Positions 46,982-55,523 of a DNA stretch of 55,523 nucleotides are shown in pieces. The DNA comes from Neptunomonas qingdaonensis (lineage in GTDB: Bacteria > Pseudomonadota > Gammaproteobacteria > Pseudomonadales > Balneatricaceae), in the NCBI RefSeq assembly GCF_900113275.1, contig NZ_FOOU01000020.1, positions 1 to 55,523 on the forward strand. The letters run 5' to 3'. Each line of letters begins with the position of its first letter. Position 1 is the stretch's first letter. The notes beneath the pieces are model-generated. The model had not been told where the DNA came from, did not search any database, and saw only the letters and a program-made list of their open reading frames with translations. The position numbers and the translations under genes were made by a program.

Positions 46982-47614
46982 TTATTCATTCCAGTTGAAA
47001 GCCAGGGCAAACGCCTCGGCTTGCTGTGTGATTGATTCTGCGGCAAAAAGTGAGTGCACTACGGCAATCATGTCGGCCCCTGCAGTAATTGTTTGGGGGG
47101 CATTATCCACAGTAATCCCCCCGATCGCTACTATTGGGCAAGAGAGTATTGATTTGGCTTCGGTTAACAGCGACAGCGGAGCTGGTTTTGCATCAGGTTT
47201 GGTTTTAGACGGGTAAAAAGCACCAAAAGCGACGTAGTCTGCGCAGGCCAAGGCTGCCTTGGTTGCCAGTGATAGCTGATCGTGGCAGGTAACGCCAATG
47301 ATAGCGCTACTTCCCAATGCTTGTCGTGCTTCTTCTAAAGGCGAATCTTTTTGTCCTATATGTACGCCATGCGCGTCACATTGCTGAGCCAGTTGCACAT
47401 CGTCATTGATCAGAAAGGTACGCTGATGCTTGCGGCAGAGTTCGTTTAGTAAACATGCCTGCCGATAGCGCTTTTCGGTATCTGAGGTTTTATCCCGGTA
47501 TTGAATCACCCGGGCGCCGCCGAGGATGGCGGCGTGTACCTGTGAAAGTAATGTCTGATCATCAGGCATTAGAATGTTATCTGTGATGGCATACAGGCCG
47601 TGTAGTCGATTCAT
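46982..47614 (-). CDS. thiE: Thiamine-phosphate synthase
   Basis: ThiE joins the pyrimidine diphosphate and thiazole phosphate to thiamine phosphate. The 210-aa TIM barrel starts LHGLYAITDN and has VIQYRDKTSD, FLINDDVQLA, GVHIGQKD, IIGVTCHD, FGAFYPSKTKPDA and the phosphate site VAIGGIT. The start overlaps the ClC stop by four bases (ATGA). No thiD or TPP riboswitch is visible nearby. Confidence 0.95.
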   Translation of the reverse strand: MNRLHGLYAITDNILMPDDQTLLSQVHAAILGGARVIQYRDKTSDTEKRYRQACLLNELCRKHQRTFLINDDVQLAQQCDAHGVHIGQKDSPLEEARQALGSSAIIGVTCHDQLSLATKAALACADYVAFGAFYPSKTKPDAKPAPLSLLTEAKSILSCPIVAIGGITVDNAPQTITAGADMIAVVHSLFAAESITQQAEAFALAFNWNE

Positions 47615-49332
47615 AGAGTCTGCTTGTGTGTGTAGTAATATTCAATCTGTGCTCGCGTCAGTATGCCCATGATCTCGCCTTGGTTGCTGGTGATGCAGAG
47701 GTTGTTGATATGCTGGTCATTCATTTTTTGCAAGGCTTCGTATAATGTAGCTCTGAAGCTAAGTGTAATAATGTCGAATCGCTCGGCCGGTATTTCCAAA
47801 AGGTTAATCGGTTCAAGTTGTTCATCGCGAGCAAGATAGCTCTGCAGATCATTGGGTAGCATCAGAGATTTGGCAGGTTGATCTGGTTCTTGTAAGAGAA
47901 TCCAGTGAGGTTTTCCTACTAACAGTGCTTCAGCAGAAGCAAAATTAATCAGATGATCTGTTGTAATGAAGCTGCGATCCATCAGGCTCGCTACTGCCGC
48001 GCGAGATAATGCTTGAGCGATTGGTTCCTGTCGATAATCAAGGCCCTGAGCCTGTAAAGACGAAAGGAAAATAGAGGGTAAGTTGAAAAAATAGCGGACC
48101 GTCAGGTTGCTGATAACAACAGCAATCATTCCTGGGAAAATGATATTCGGGTTGCCGGTAAGCTCTAGGAGCGCCACCAATGCAGCGAGTGGGGCATTCA
48201 GCACCGCGCCCATCATTGCGCCCATGCCTAACATGGCATACAGGCCAATATGTGAAACGGTCATATCACTGAACCAACCGCCAACGATACCAAATATGCT
48301 TCCTATAATGGCACCTATAAATAGGGTAGGGCCGATAAGACCCGCGGGAATACCTAAACCCAGAATGAATGGGGTGATTAGCAGTTTAGCCAATAACAGC
48401 CCGAGTAATAGTTGAAGCTCTAACCGTCCCCAGAGCGCTTCTGAAATAGTATCGTAGCCTACACCCATTATTTGTGGGTAGACGATGGCGGCAGCGCCGG
48501 TTAATACGCCCGCCAGCAGAAAGCGCACACCAACCGGCCATTTAGCGAGTTTGTAGGCCTGTAGCATGGTGTGATTGAAAGCGGCGGCGCATAACCCAAC
48601 CACCACACCAAGCAACATCACCCACGGGATCTCTGCCAGGGTGCCAATCTTAAATAACGGGACATCGAAAACGTTTTCGTGCCCGATAATGCTGCGCATC
48701 ACCAGATCGGCTGATACGGCAGCGACAATAACCGGTGTAAAACCGATCAGGGTATATTCCAGCAGTATTACTTCCATGGCGAAAATCACGCCTGCCAGCG
48801 GTGTATTAAAGGCGGCAGAAATAGCTGCTGCAGCGCCACAGCCGATGAGCAAGCGTAAAGAGTTATTCGGTAAACGAAGTTGCTGACCCAGCAGACTGCT
48901 ACAAGCGGCACCGAGGAAAATGGAAGGGCCTTCACGGCCAACCGAATGACCACTGACTAACGCGACAGTGCCTGATGCAAACTGCAAGACCAGACTTTTT
49001 CCAGGAATACTGCCTTGATAATAGGACAGGCGCTCAAAGAGGTTGACCATACCGACCTGTTTAGCCGCCGCTGGCCACAGATAAAAAATCACTATCAGCA
49101 CGCCGCTGCCTATAACCGGCCACATGAAGTGTTCTAACGAGGATAGACCTTCAAAGTCATCAGGTTGTCCTAACCAATAAGTCAGTGGCAGCTCAACCGC
49201 GAGGCGAAACAGAACCATTAGTAGTCCGGTCATTATCCCTGATAGCAGCCCCAGAATAACGAGCTGAGGCAGTGCATCATAGTGTGCCAGTCGTTCGCGG
49301 AAGTATTGCAGTGATAGGTGGTATTTTTGCAT
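47611..49332 (-). CDS. ClC-family anion channel/transporter with CBS domains
   Basis: The 573-aa product has a ClC membrane domain (about 20-430) and two C-terminal CBS domains (about 445-570). The gating-Glu motif is intact (SGHSVGREGPS). The usual GSGIP selectivity motif is replaced by a QVGMVN-like sequence, GIFAP reads GLIGP, and the position of the E. coli internal proton Glu seems to be Val (FAMEVILLEY). Whether it is a channel or an exchanger, and for which anion, is therefore open. Its stop overlaps thiE. Confidence 0.87.
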   Translation of the reverse strand: MQKYHLSLQYFRERLAHYDALPQLVILGLLSGIMTGLLMVLFRLAVELPLTYWLGQPDDFEGLSSLEHFMWPVIGSGVLIVIFYLWPAAAKQVGMVNLFERLSYYQGSIPGKSLVLQFASGTVALVSGHSVGREGPSIFLGAACSSLLGQQLRLPNNSLRLLIGCGAAAAISAAFNTPLAGVIFAMEVILLEYTLIGFTPVIVAAVSADLVMRSIIGHENVFDVPLFKIGTLAEIPWVMLLGVVVGLCAAAFNHTMLQAYKLAKWPVGVRFLLAGVLTGAAAIVYPQIMGVGYDTISEALWGRLELQLLLGLLLAKLLITPFILGLGIPAGLIGPTLFIGAIIGSIFGIVGGWFSDMTVSHIGLYAMLGMGAMMGAVLNAPLAALVALLELTGNPNIIFPGMIAVVISNLTVRYFFNLPSIFLSSLQAQGLDYRQEPIAQALSRAAVASLMDRSFITTDHLINFASAEALLVGKPHWILLQEPDQPAKSLMLPNDLQSYLARDEQLEPINLLEIPAERFDIITLSFRATLYEALQKMNDQHINNLCITSNQGEIMGILTRAQIEYYYTHKQTL

Positions 49333-49421
49333 TCAGTTTTTTTAACCAACAGCTGATAGTTTTTACGGTTCCTGATCGGTATTATAAGTTACCAGTTTTT
49401 ACAGCCCGATGAGAGGTTAAA

Positions 49422-50453
49422 GTGATTAATGTAGGTATCGTAGGTGGAACAGGGTATACCGGTGTAGAGCTTTTGAGGCTTCTGGCCAATCATCCTGATG
49501 TGGACGTTAAAGTGATCACTTCACGTTCGGAAGAAGGTATACATGTGGCTGACATGTTCCCAAACCTGCGTGGGCATTATGATTTACGCTTTAGCGTGCC
49601 GGATGTAGATACGCTATCGGATTGCGATGTGGTGTTTTTTGCTACGCCTCATGGTGTGGCTATGAGTATGGCACCCGAGTTGGTAGAACGGGGCGTGCGG
49701 ATTATTGATTTGGGTGCTGACTTCCGGATCAAAGATGTGGAGCTTTGGACGCAATGGTACAAGCTTGAACATACCTGCCCTGATCTAGTCGAAATGGCGG
49801 TGTACGGTTTGCCAGAAGTGAACCGCGAACAGATCAAAGGTGCGCAACTGATCGCATGCCCGGGTTGCTACCCTACCGCTACTCAGTTGGGCTTTTTGCC
49901 GCTGTTGGAAAATAAACTGATTGATCATCGTCGTCTGATTGCGGACTGTAAATCAGGTGTCAGCGGTGCTGGCCGTGGCGCTAGCGTTGGCGCACTCATG
50001 TGTGAAACCAGTGAGAGCATGAAAGCTTATGGTGTTGCCGGACATCGGCATTTACCAGAAATTCGTCAGGGGCTATCTAATGCTGCGCAACGACCTGTCG
50101 GGTTAACTTTTGTGCCACACCTTACGCCGATGATTCGTGGTATCCATTCAACGCTATATGCGACCTTGAAAGATCCAAAGGACGGTTTGCAGGCGCTGTT
50201 TGAAGAACGCTACAAAGATGAGCCATTTGTTGATGTTATGCCTGCCGGTAGTCATCCTGAAACACGTAGCGTTAAAGGCGCAAATACCTGCCGGATAAGT
50301 GTGTTCCGCCCTCAGAACGATGACACTGTGGTGGTTTTATCTGTTATCGATAATTTGGTGAAGGGCGCAGCAGGCCAGGCGATTCAGAACATGAATATTA
50401 TGTTTGGTTTGAAAGAAACCTCAGGCTTATCATTTGTCGGTCTGATGCCTTGA
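49422..50453 (+). CDS. argC: N-acetyl-gamma-glutamyl-phosphate reductase
   Basis: ArgC makes N-acetylglutamate semialdehyde in arginine synthesis. The product has 343 aa. The NADP site is [19 protein letters not shown], the catalytic Cys is in [14 protein letters not shown] (about residue 149), and [17 protein letters not shown] and [12 protein letters not shown] follow. Start is GTG 49422 after GAGAGG. It precedes erpA, as in Pseudomonas. The carAB genes 48 kb away serve the same pathway. Confidence 0.96.
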   Translation: MINVGIVGGTGYTGVELLRLLANHPDVDVKVITSRSEEGIHVADMFPNLRGHYDLRFSVPDVDTLSDCDVVFFATPHGVAMSMAPELVERGVRIIDLGADFRIKDVELWTQWYKLEHTCPDLVEMAVYGLPEVNREQIKGAQLIACPGCYPTATQLGFLPLLENKLIDHRRLIADCKSGVSGAGRGASVGALMCETSESMKAYGVAGHRHLPEIRQGLSNAAQRPVGLTFVPHLTPMIRGIHSTLYATLKDPKDGLQALFEERYKDEPFVDVMPAGSHPETRSVKGANTCRISVFRPQNDDTVVVLSVIDNLVKGAAGQAIQNMNIMFGLKETSGLSFVGLMP

Positions 50454-50518
50454 TACTTGACTAAAACACTTGGTTAATTGAGAATAGGCACATTAGGTTT
50501 AATGATACAGAGAGTGAT

Positions 50519-50869
50519 ATGACAGAATCAGTGGCATCAAGTGCGGCAATGGTCTTTACAGATGCAGCTGCTGCAAAAGTGAAAAGTCTTATTGAAGAAG
50601 ATCAGAACGATAATCTTAAATTGCGTGTATTTATTACAGGCGGTGGATGTTCTGGTTTTTCGTATGGCTTTACTTTTGATGAGGAAACGGCCGATGACGA
50701 TACCCAAATTGAAAATCAGGGTGTTGTCATGGTGGTAGATCCGATGAGCCTGCAGTACCTGGAAGGCTCCATTGTTGATTATCAAGAGGGGCTGCAAGGT
50801 TCCCAGTTTAAGATTGAGAATCCCAATGCAACGACCACCTGTGGTTGTGGCTCTTCTTTTTCTATCTGA
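50519..50869 (+). CDS. erpA: Iron-sulfur cluster insertion protein ErpA
   Basis: ErpA is an A-type carrier that delivers Fe-S clusters to apoproteins. The 116-aa product has [30 protein letters not shown] with the first cluster Cys (about 44), and the C-terminal CGCGSSF with the other two. FTFDE and [13 protein letters not shown] also fit the family. AGAGAG precedes the ATG. Confidence 0.96.
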   Translation: MTESVASSAAMVFTDAAAAKVKSLIEEDQNDNLKLRVFITGGGCSGFSYGFTFDEETADDDTQIENQGVVMVVDPMSLQYLEGSIVDYQEGLQGSQFKIENPNATTTCGCGSSFSI

Positions 50870-50886
50870 TTTTTGTTTGCCAGAGT

Positions 50887-50915
50887 ATTAAGCACAGCAG
50901 CCCGCTGTGCTTAAT
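50887..50915. terminator. Hairpin between convergent erpA and anmK
   Basis: A perfect 12-bp stem ATTAAGCACAGC / GCTGTGCTTAAT with loop AGCCC lies 17 bases after erpA and 14 bases before the anmK stop. T tracts on both sides are short (TTATTT on the plus strand), so it is a moderate bidirectional terminator. Confidence 0.65.
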
Positions 50916-50929
50916 TATTTACTCGCTGT

Positions 50930-52036
50930 TTACGCCTGATAAATCCCACCCAATATTCTTTCGTGTGCTGCACCCGTTACGCTCGGCAAATTGCCAGTGA
51001 GCTTGTTTAACGTCTGGTGTGCGAGCCAGGCAAAAGCAGAGGCTTCTACCCAATCTGGGTGCAGACCTAGTTCTTCTGTTGTGGCTATGTGGACAGTATT
51101 GGTTAGTTCTTGCAGGCGTTGTAGCAAGGCGCTGTTATGGACTCCACCACCGCAAATATAAAGCTCTGGGTCTGCTAAGTGCTGCGCATTAAAGGCATCG
51201 GCAATTGTGCAGGCGGTCAGTTCCAGGAGTGTCGCCTGGACATCAACTGCTATTATCTGCAATTTATTTTCTTGAATAACCTGCTTTATCCAGTCAATGT
51301 GAAACTGTTCCCGGCCTGTGCTTTTGGGCGCAGCTTCGGAAAAGAAGGGCAGGTTTAATAGGTGCTGCAACAGTTCCTGGTTTACTGCTCCTGCGCGTGC
51401 CCAGTTTCCGTCCTCATCGAATGAGGCGCCTGAATGCTCGTGAATCCAGGCGTCTGATAAAATATTACCTGGACCGGTGTCAAAGCCGGTTACCAACGAT
51501 GAAGGGTTTGCTGGCAGCACTGTGATATTGGCCATCCCGCCAATATTGAGAATCACACGATTGGTTTCAGCAGAGCGAAAGAGCTTGTTATGAAAGGCCG
51601 GAACCAGTGGTGCTCCCTGGCCTCCATTGGCTAGATCGCGCCTTCTGAAATCGGCAATAGTTGTCAGGCCTGTCTGCTCGGCTATCGTGTTCGGGTCACC
51701 GATTTGTAGGGTGAATCCAGCTTCAGGGCGATGTCGAATAGTTTGTCCATGACAACCAACAGCCGCAATTTTCTTTATGTCGATGTTGCTGCTGCTAATC
51801 AGCTGCTTAACTGCATCAGCGAAGAGCTTCCCGAGAACATTATCTAAGCGGCCCATTAGTTCAATTTCATTATTGCCCGGTTGTGTCAGCATTAGTATCT
51901 GTTGGCGCAGATCATCAGGTAACTTGACGCAGTCGGCTGCCAGAAAAGAAAACTGATCATTTATTCGGATAGCTGCGACATCAATGCCATCCAGACTGGT
52001 GCCTGACATTACGCCAATATAGATGTCAGGCGTCAT
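50930..52036 (-). CDS. anmK: Anhydro-N-acetylmuramic acid kinase
   Basis: AnmK phosphorylates and opens 1,6-anhydro-MurNAc released during wall recycling, giving MurNAc-6-phosphate. The product has 368 aa with GVMSGTSLDGID, GCHGQTIRHRP, FRRRDLANGGQGAPLVPAFH, NIGGMANITVL and the ATP-site FDTGPGNILSDAW. It follows the M23 endopeptidase gene by six bases, so wall cutting and wall recycling are co-expressed. The same pair is found upstream of tyrS in Pseudomonas. Confidence 0.96.
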   Translation of the reverse strand: MTPDIYIGVMSGTSLDGIDVAAIRINDQFSFLAADCVKLPDDLRQQILMLTQPGNNEIELMGRLDNVLGKLFADAVKQLISSSNIDIKKIAAVGCHGQTIRHRPEAGFTLQIGDPNTIAEQTGLTTIADFRRRDLANGGQGAPLVPAFHNKLFRSAETNRVILNIGGMANITVLPANPSSLVTGFDTGPGNILSDAWIHEHSGASFDEDGNWARAGAVNQELLQHLLNLPFFSEAAPKSTGREQFHIDWIKQVIQENKLQIIAVDVQATLLELTACTIADAFNAQHLADPELYICGGGVHNSALLQRLQELTNTVHIATTEELGLHPDWVEASAFAWLAHQTLNKLTGNLPSVTGAAHERILGGIYQA

Positions 52037-52042
52037 ATTTGC

Positions 52043-53443
52043 TTAATTCGCTTGGGCATATTGTGTCGTTGCATACGTTTTAAGCTGCGTCTGCATCTGA
52101 AGCGCTACTTGTTGGAAAGCAGCAAGTTCTTTTTTTGGCACAGGCGACGCCTGAGGGAATTTTACTGTCATCGGATTTTTGTGTGTGCCATTAACGCGGA
52201 ATTCGTAGTGCAGATGCGGGCCAGACGCGAGTCCTGATTGGCCAACGTAGCCAATAACCTGTCCTTGTTTGACGCGGCTACCTTGTTCTAGTTTATTGTT
52301 GTATTTGGACATATGTGCGTACAGTGTCGTGATATTGCTGCCATGTTGAATGATAATGGCACGACCATAGCCGCCTTTAGTGCCTTTCCATATCACCTTT
52401 CCATCGCCCGATGCCTTAATCGGTGTTCCTGTTGATGCGGCATAATCTACGCCTTTGTGGGCGCGTATTCTGTTAAGCACAGGGTGCTTGCGTTTCAAAT
52501 TAAAGCTGGAGCTGATTCGCGCAAAATCAACAGGCATGCGTAAGAAGGCTTTGCGCATACTGTGACCATCGGGCGTATAGTAACTGCTGTTTCCATCTGA
52601 GTCGGTATAGCGAATGGCCGTAAAGCTTTCCCCGCTATTGATAAACTGGGCCGCGACAATATGGCCATCCTTGATCTTTTTGCCGTCCAGAAACTGCTCG
52701 TTATAGATAACCTTGAAGCGATCACCTTTGCGGATGTCTTGTGAGAAATCAACATCCCAGCCAAACATAGAAGCAAACCGCATAATCATGTTGTTCGATA
52801 AACCAGCCCGTTCTGCATCAGCGAATAAGGAGTCTTCGATAACGCCTTCAACATAACGCTCGCGTGTTTCCGGTGTACGTTCAATGGTTTTAACGACGTA
52901 CTCATTATTAATCGACGCGATAACAATTGTTTTTAATGGGCTAACTGCATATTTGAGCTTTTTAAGGGCGTCTCCCTCAATAAGGAAGGAGAGTGATTCT
53001 CCAGGATAGAGCCGATTCAGTTCTTTGCCTTCAATCGTTGCTTGGCTGATGTTGTAAACATCACGGGCATCCAGGCCGGCACGTTTGAAGAGTGAAGTCA
53101 GGTTGTCATTTTTTTGAACAGAGTAGGACACCCAATTCTCATCAGGATCTTGGGTTGGTGTTGGTGTTGTTTCATTGTGTCTGGATGATGGGGCAGGTGC
53201 TATATCCGCTTGCGGCAGGTTTAGTGGCAACTCATTGCGGATTCTTTCGGCGCTTTGGTCTGCATTAGCCAGATTCTTCACGCTTTTTGCAGAGTCAGCG
53301 ATAGAGATACTTGCTTTAGTGGCGGAGACTTCTTCAGAGGGCAAAAAAAGTAAGGTAGTACTTAAAATGACACCGGTAATACTTACTGCAACCAGGTGAA
53401 CGGTTGGGAAACGGTGTTTAATTTTGGATAAAAAAGTTGGCAT
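52043..53443 (-). CDS. M23 peptidoglycan DD-endopeptidase (MepM-like)
   Basis: The 466-aa product from ATG 53443 has an N-terminal membrane anchor (VHLVAVSITGVILSTTLLFL, about 14-33), a low-complexity segment, a LysM/OapA-like region (VSYSVQKNDNLTSLFKRAGL, about 100-150) and a C-terminal LytM domain. The zinc ligands are in RAHKGVDYAASTGTPI (His-x3-Asp) and SGPHLHYEFRVNG (His-x-His). A LytM domain with these ligands should cut cross-links. TTG 53458 is a less likely start. Confidence 0.92.
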   Translation of the reverse strand: MPTFLSKIKHRFPTVHLVAVSITGVILSTTLLFLPSEEVSATKASISIADSAKSVKNLANADQSAERIRNELPLNLPQADIAPAPSSRHNETTPTPTQDPDENWVSYSVQKNDNLTSLFKRAGLDARDVYNISQATIEGKELNRLYPGESLSFLIEGDALKKLKYAVSPLKTIVIASINNEYVVKTIERTPETRERYVEGVIEDSLFADAERAGLSNNMIMRFASMFGWDVDFSQDIRKGDRFKVIYNEQFLDGKKIKDGHIVAAQFINSGESFTAIRYTDSDGNSSYYTPDGHSMRKAFLRMPVDFARISSSFNLKRKHPVLNRIRAHKGVDYAASTGTPIKASGDGKVIWKGTKGGYGRAIIIQHGSNITTLYAHMSKYNNKLEQGSRVKQGQVIGYVGQSGLASGPHLHYEFRVNGTHKNPMTVKFPQASPVPKKELAAFQQVALQMQTQLKTYATTQYAQAN

Positions 53444-53559
53444 GCCCGGTACCTGCAATCATCGTAATGATAAATAATAAAGATAAAACAATCATGTACG
53501 ACACTTCATTGAAGAAGTATCGGCGAAAAAGTTTAAATATTGACAGCTGAAATTGAAAT

Positions 53560-53588
53560 TTGTTCAAAACTCACGCTATGGGTAGAAT
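53560..53588 (+). promoter_or_regulatory. Candidate sigma-70 promoter of tyrS
   Basis: TTGTTC (53560-53565) and TAGAAT (53583-53588) are 17 bases apart and about 50 bases before the tyrS ATG. Confidence 0.55.
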
Positions 53589-53639
53589 ATCGCATTCACT
53601 AATTTATTCGAAATATTTTTTTACAGGTAATGATCCGAG

Positions 53640-54935
53640 ATGAGCGAGTTAACACTGTTACAGGATTTGAAAGCACGGGGCTTAGTGGCTCAGATGACCA
53701 GCGAAGAGGAGCTTGAAAATCACCTTAATGAAAACAGTGTAACGCTTTATTGTGGTTTTGATCCGACCGCCGATAGTCTTCATATTGGCAGCTTAGTGCC
53801 TCTGCTAACCCTAAAGCGCTTTCAGCTATATGGGCATAAACCGCTGGCATTGGTGGGTGGCTCAACGGGATTGATTGGTGATCCTAGTTTTAAAGCTCAG
53901 GAGCGTAAGCTGAATGATGACGACACAGTCGCTGATTGGGTAGAAAAGATAAAAGCTCAGGTCAGTGCGTTTGTTGATTTTGACTGTGGCAAAAATAGTG
54001 CTGCCGTAGTGAACAATCTTGACTGGACCCGCGATCTGGATGTGCTGACGTTCTTGCGGGACGTAGGCAAGCACTTCTCAGTAAATCAGATGATCGCCAA
54101 AGAATCGGTAAAGCAGCGCATTGACCGAGACGGTGATGGGATTTCGTTTACCGAATTTACCTATATGATCCTGCAGTCATTTGATTTTCAGCAATTGAAT
54201 AAAAGCCATGACTGTACATTGCAAATCGGTGGATCCGATCAATGGGGTAACATTACCGGCGGTACTGAACTAACGCGCCGCATGAACGGTAATCGTGCCT
54301 ATGGGCTTACGCTGCCATTGGTGACAAAATCCGACGGAACTAAGTTTGGCAAAACAGAAACGGGGACCATTTGGCTGTCTGCTGGCAGAACATCGCCTTA
54401 TGCCTTCTATCAGTTCTGGTTGCAAGTGGCCGATGCTGATGCGTACCGGTTTCTTAAATACTTCACATTTTTGAGCGTAGCTGATATCGACCAAATTGAA
54501 GCAGATGATAAAGATCGTCAAGGTCGTCCTGAAGCGCAAGCTATATTGGCGCGCGAAGTGACCAGGCTGGTTCATGGAGAAGAAGGCCTTGTTGCCGCGC
54601 AGCGTATTACTGAGGCGTTATTCAGTGGTAATTTGAACGACCTGAGTGAAAGCGATTTTGAGCAGTTGAAACAGGATGGTTTACCATCAACAGCACTTAA
54701 ACCTGAGATGTTGGAAGGTGGTTTGCTGACGTCGCTGTTGTCCGAAGCCGATATGGGAAATGGCAAGCAGGTAAAAGATGCTTTGCAGCGTAGCGCTGTT
54801 ACCGTTAATGGTGTTGCAATAGGTTTAGAGCATAATAACAAGGGAGTAGAAGTTTTTAGTCCGTCTGCCAGTATTCATCAGAAGTACTTCCTGGTTAAGT
54901 TGGGTAAGAAAAAGCATCATCTGTTCTATTTGTAA
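53640..54935 (+). CDS. tyrS: Tyrosyl-tRNA synthetase
   Basis: TyrS charges tRNA-Tyr. The 431-aa product is a class Ic synthetase with the tyrosine pocket YCGFDPTADSLHIGSLVPL (HIGH equals HIGS), QIGGSDQWGNITGG, the KMSKS equivalent GTKFGKTETGTIWL, and a C-terminal S4-like domain (VKDALQRSAVTVNG). This is the TyrRS type of E. coli, not the TyrZ type, judging by the KFGKT loop. It is followed by the rRNA operon, the same neighbourhood as tyrZ in P. aeruginosa. Confidence 0.95.
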   Translation: MSELTLLQDLKARGLVAQMTSEEELENHLNENSVTLYCGFDPTADSLHIGSLVPLLTLKRFQLYGHKPLALVGGSTGLIGDPSFKAQERKLNDDDTVADWVEKIKAQVSAFVDFDCGKNSAAVVNNLDWTRDLDVLTFLRDVGKHFSVNQMIAKESVKQRIDRDGDGISFTEFTYMILQSFDFQQLNKSHDCTLQIGGSDQWGNITGGTELTRRMNGNRAYGLTLPLVTKSDGTKFGKTETGTIWLSAGRTSPYAFYQFWLQVADADAYRFLKYFTFLSVADIDQIEADDKDRQGRPEAQAILAREVTRLVHGEEGLVAAQRITEALFSGNLNDLSESDFEQLKQDGLPSTALKPEMLEGGLLTSLLSEADMGNGKQVKDALQRSAVTVNGVAIGLEHNNKGVEVFSPSASIHQKYFLVKLGKKKHHLFYL

Positions 54936-54987
54936 GTAGGAAGCTTATCGGCTGATATTTCAGGTTAGGCAGTTCGTGTTATTAATC

Positions 54988-55019
54988 AAAGGCGCCCGCG
55001 TGGCGCCTTTGTTGTTTTT
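54988..55019 (+). terminator. Terminator after tyrS
   Basis: The 9-bp stem AAAGGCGCC / GGCGCCTTT with a short loop is followed by GTTGTTTTT. It separates tyrS from the rRNA promoters. Confidence 0.8.
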
Positions 55020-55062
55020 AGTGTGTTTTTGCGATAATTATCACTTTTTTAAGGCAGGGCTG

Positions 55063-55090
55063 TTGACTCCTTTTGGGGAGTCTGTAGAAT
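55063..55090 (+). promoter_or_regulatory. rRNA operon promoter P1
   Basis: TTGACT (55063-55068) and TAGAAT (55085-55090) are 16 bases apart, followed by a GC-rich discriminator GCGCACCTC, as in stringently controlled rRNA promoters. A+T-rich DNA upstream (55030-55052) could be an UP element. The spacer holds an inverted repeat GACTCC / GGAGTC. Confidence 0.8.
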
Positions 55091-55248
55091 GCGCACCTCT
55101 TCCCAAGGAGGCTGCCAAACAGGTAGCTGAGATGAGAAGATGCTGGTCAGTAAGATCTTGATATTTAACATTTTTTCAAGGTTTTGTGATTGGTGGTTGG
55201 AGTCAAGTTTTGCAGCCGGAAGATTTCGAAAAAGTTGCAAAATAAAGA

Positions 55249-55276
55249 TTGACTTCAACGCGGCGTTCGGTAGAAT
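55249..55276 (+). promoter_or_regulatory. rRNA operon promoter P2
   Basis: TTGACT (55249-55254) and TAGAAT (55271-55276) are again 16 bases apart, followed by ATGCGCCTC. It lies 186 bases after P1 and about 220 bases before 16S. The two promoters share both hexamers and the GC-rich start region. Confidence 0.82.
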
Positions 55277-55305
55277 ATGCGCCTCACTTGAACGACACGT
55301 TCAAG

Positions 55306-55317
55306 CGCTCTTTAACA
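55306..55317 (+). promoter_or_regulatory. boxA antitermination signal of the rRNA leader
   Basis: CGCTCTTTAACA differs from the E. coli rrn boxA (TGCTCTTTAACA) at one position. A boxC-like GTGTGGGCGCTT follows at about 55335. These recruit NusB/S10 and NusA for rRNA antitermination. The rest of the interval to 55495 is rRNA leader. Confidence 0.85.
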
Positions 55318-55495
55318 GATTGGTCAGATAATTCGTGTGGGCGCTTGTCAGGACGAAGCTACAAAAGCTTTATCAGGATAAGCAACCTAGTGAATTCATT
55401 GAAACATACGTTTTATGAAGTTAATAGTTAGCAAAACCTGAGCTGGATTTAGGTTGTGGTTGGTACTTAGGTACTGATACATAACCAATGATTTT

Positions 55496-55523
55496 AAACT
55501 GAAGAGTTTGATCATGGCTCAGA
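55496..55523 (+). rRNA. rrs: 16S ribosomal RNA, 5' end (partial)
   Basis: The last 28 bases (AAACTGAAGAGTTTGATCATGGCTCAGA region) are the conserved start of 16S rRNA. The gene runs off the window. Start is set by alignment to E. coli. Confidence 0.96.

Overview
The window is about 55.5 kb of ordinary-looking gammaproteobacterial chromosome. It runs from the 3' end of one rRNA operon (23S tail and 5S, 1-317) to the start of another in the same direction (promoters, boxA and the first bases of 16S, 55063-55523). Gene content and order resemble Pseudomonas: carAB-greA, ftsH-folP-glmM, nusA-infB-pnp, panBC-folK-pcnB-cbrB-cbrA-dksA and mrcB. Moderate G+C and the absence of some Pseudomonas neighbours (dapB before carA, gluQRS after dksA) suggest a marine relative of the Oceanospirillales type. 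That placement is inference. I saw no insertion sequence, prophage, CRISPR array or broken gene.

Layout: (1) 1-5.5 kb: rRNA tail, then carA-carB-greA behind an Arg-rich 14-codon leader peptide and an intrinsic terminator. (2) 5.5-21 kb: core information-processing block: yhbY, rlmE, ftsH, folP-glmM, tpiA, secG, tRNA-Leu(GAG), tRNA-fMet, rimP-nusA-infB-rbfA-truB-rpsO-pnp, with terminators and a long pnp leader hairpin. (3) 21-26.4 kb: an NnrS-family protein with an NsrR-like site on its promoter, two rRNA-modification genes (rsmC, rsuA), a double T-fold QueD-like protein and a thiolase. (4) 26.6-36 kb: panC, panB, folK and pcnB, then the CbrA/CbrB two-component system and dksA. (5) 36-45 kb: an aminotransferase, a Rieske protein, tonB plus an FecCD-type haem/siderophore ABC transporter, a two-domain kinase, and mrcB with a TPR lipoprotein that is a candidate LpoP. 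(6) 45-55 kb: hemL-thiE-ClC cluster, argC, erpA, anmK, an M23 peptidase and tyrS, then rRNA promoters.

The most interesting stretch is the 465-bp gap between cbrB and pcnB. On the minus strand it contains, in order, an inverted repeat of TGTTAC/GTAACA half-sites, a perfect IHF consensus, a sigma-54 -24/-12 promoter with exact GG-N10-GC spacing, and then a non-coding segment with AACAACAA-type motifs and a long-range stem. This is the architecture and the position of the Pseudomonas CrcZ small RNA, which titrates Hfq/Crc in carbon catabolite repression. It points to a CrcZ-like RNA under CbrB control here.

Other points of note are the putative arginine attenuator of carAB, the split active site in the QueD-like fusion, the NsrR-like operator on nnrS, a U1-U72 mismatch in the initiator tRNA, and an in-frame (CCGCAA)12 tract in tonB.
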